Part shown: positions 63,425-64,000 of the stretch, piece by piece
Layout: each line of letters opens with the position of its first letter
How positions within the stretch are numbered: position 1 is the stretch's first letter
Assembly (NCBI RefSeq): GCF_000577275.2
Contig: NZ_HG916852.1
Span: forward strand, 313,001-377,000
DNA from: Rhizobium favelukesii
Lineage (GTDB): Bacteria > Pseudomonadota > Alphaproteobacteria > Rhizobiales > Rhizobiaceae
Reading direction: 5' to 3'
DNA length: 64,000 nucleotides
Program-made: the position numbers and the translations under genes
Notes under the pieces: generated by a model
Seen by the model: the letters and a program-made list of their open reading frames with translations, nothing else
Told to the model about the DNA's origin: nothing
Databases searched by the model: none

Positions 63425-64000
63425 ATGTTCAAGAAAATTTCGATGGCGGCCATGGCCGTAAGCTTTTCGGCATCGTCGTCCTTTGCTGCGACCAACATCA
63501 CGTGGTGGCACGGCATGGGCGGCCGCAACGGCGAAGTCATCAATGAGGTTGCACAGAAGTTCAACGCTTCGCAGTCTGCCTGCGCCATGACCCCGGTCAG
63601 CAAGGGCACCTACGAAGAAGCTCTTGCAGCTGGCATCGCCGCATTCCGCTCCGGCGAGCAGCCGAACATTCTGCAGGTCTTCGACGCAGGTGCTGCCACC
63701 ATCATCAACGCCAAGGGCGCGGTCGTTCCGGCCGAAGATCTGATCAAGAACGCCGGCTACAAGTTCGACCGCAATGCCTTCATTCCGGGTGTTCGCTATT
63801 TCTACGCTGCTGCTGACGGCAAATTCGTCGGCATGCCCTTCAACTCTTCCGCTCCGATCATGTACACCAACCCGGAAGCGCTGAAAAAGGCAGGCGTCGA
63901 AGCCCCGAAGACCTGGGAAGAGTTCGAGGCGATCGCGCCGAAGCTCAAGGCCGCCGGCTACATCCCGCTCGTCCAGTCGCAGCTGACCTGGGAGTTCACC
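63425..64000 (+). CDS. ugpB: sn-Glycerol-3-phosphate ABC transporter substrate-binding protein, 3' end cut by window edge
   Basis: The 192 visible codons open with a signal peptide (KKISMAAMAVSFSASSSFAA) and continue TNITWWHGMGGRNGEVINEV, then KGTYEEALAAGIAAFRSGEQPNILQVFDAGAAT, which is characteristic of UgpB. YTNPEALKKAGVEAPKTWEE belongs to the second lobe. It binds glycerol-3-phosphate or glycerophosphodiesters in the periplasm. The rest of the ugp operon should lie beyond the window. Confidence 0.93.
   Translation, partial: MFKKISMAAMAVSFSASSSFAATNITWWHGMGGRNGEVINEVAQKFNASQSACAMTPVSKGTYEEALAAGIAAFRSGEQPNILQVFDAGAATIINAKGAVVPAEDLIKNAGYKFDRNAFIPGVRYFYAAADGKFVGMPFNSSAPIMYTNPEALKKAGVEAPKTWEEFEAIAPKLKAAGYIPLVQSQLTWEFT

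Overview
The window looks like the chromosome of a Rhizobiaceae bacterium (Ensifer/Sinorhizobium, Rhizobium or Agrobacterium type). The base composition is GC-rich. It carries a PmtA-type phospholipid N-methyltransferase, dnaN, guaA, xseA, queG, uppP, an IrpA-like imelysin operon behind an Irr-type iron-control element, and a ugpB start. No rRNA, tRNA or CRISPR array was found. The genus is inferred from gene content, not from a marker gene.

Layout. 1-5.6 kb: two aldo/keto reductases, a LysR regulator, a DUF892 ferritin-like protein whose ATG is lost, an M15-like protein, a GNAT enzyme and a Gfo/Idh/MocA oxidoreductase. 5.6-10.4 kb: a compact membrane-glycan cassette (GtrA, SMR/EamA-like, methyltransferase and DPM-type GT2, facing a large GT-C enzyme). 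10.4-20.4 kb: xseA, two MarR regulators with visible operators, a DMT exporter, M29 aminopeptidase, GST, YbaK, an ArsC-like protein and an AstE/AspA-family hydrolase. Interspersed are three decayed genes: a phage/GTA spike-base fragment, an endonuclease/exonuclease/phosphatase gene and a LigT-type 2'-5' RNA ligase. 20.4-26.2 kb: Ogt, then a redox group (LysR, two SDRs, an F420-reductase-like protein, SnoaL-like, HxlR).

26.2-32.2 kb is a nested mobile element. An IS21-family element (istA, istB, multi-repeat ends, perfect 7-bp target duplication CCGATCA) has its istA split by a 3.3-kb cassette. The cassette encodes a 694-aa serine recombinase, an 89-aa unknown protein, an HTH protein ending in a nine-A run, and a DUF5372-like protein. 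Three copies of a 19-bp motif lie at its promoter. The IS abuts a truncated LysR gene. 32.6-38.7 kb is a decaying accessory region: intact LysR and NmrA genes, then broken SnoaL, alpha/beta-hydrolase and LysR remnants, then a tight trio of asparagine-synthetase-like (broken), APH-like kinase and GNAT genes, closing with a perfect 16-bp inverted repeat.

38.8-64 kb returns to mostly core genes: guaA, an MTA/SAH nucleosidase, thioesterase, GH25 lysozyme lipoprotein and tspO. These are followed by a four-gene iron-linked operon (imelysin, dihaem protein, imelysin paralogue, DUF1513), an RsmB-like methyltransferase, RlpA-like protein, MFS transporter, queG operon, uppP, a tiny exported protein and an NDUFA9-like protein. 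A pyrF operon (pmtA, histidine-phosphatase, pyrF, DUF1330) lies next, then dnaN, divergent rsmI-yraN, and the start of ugpB at the window edge.
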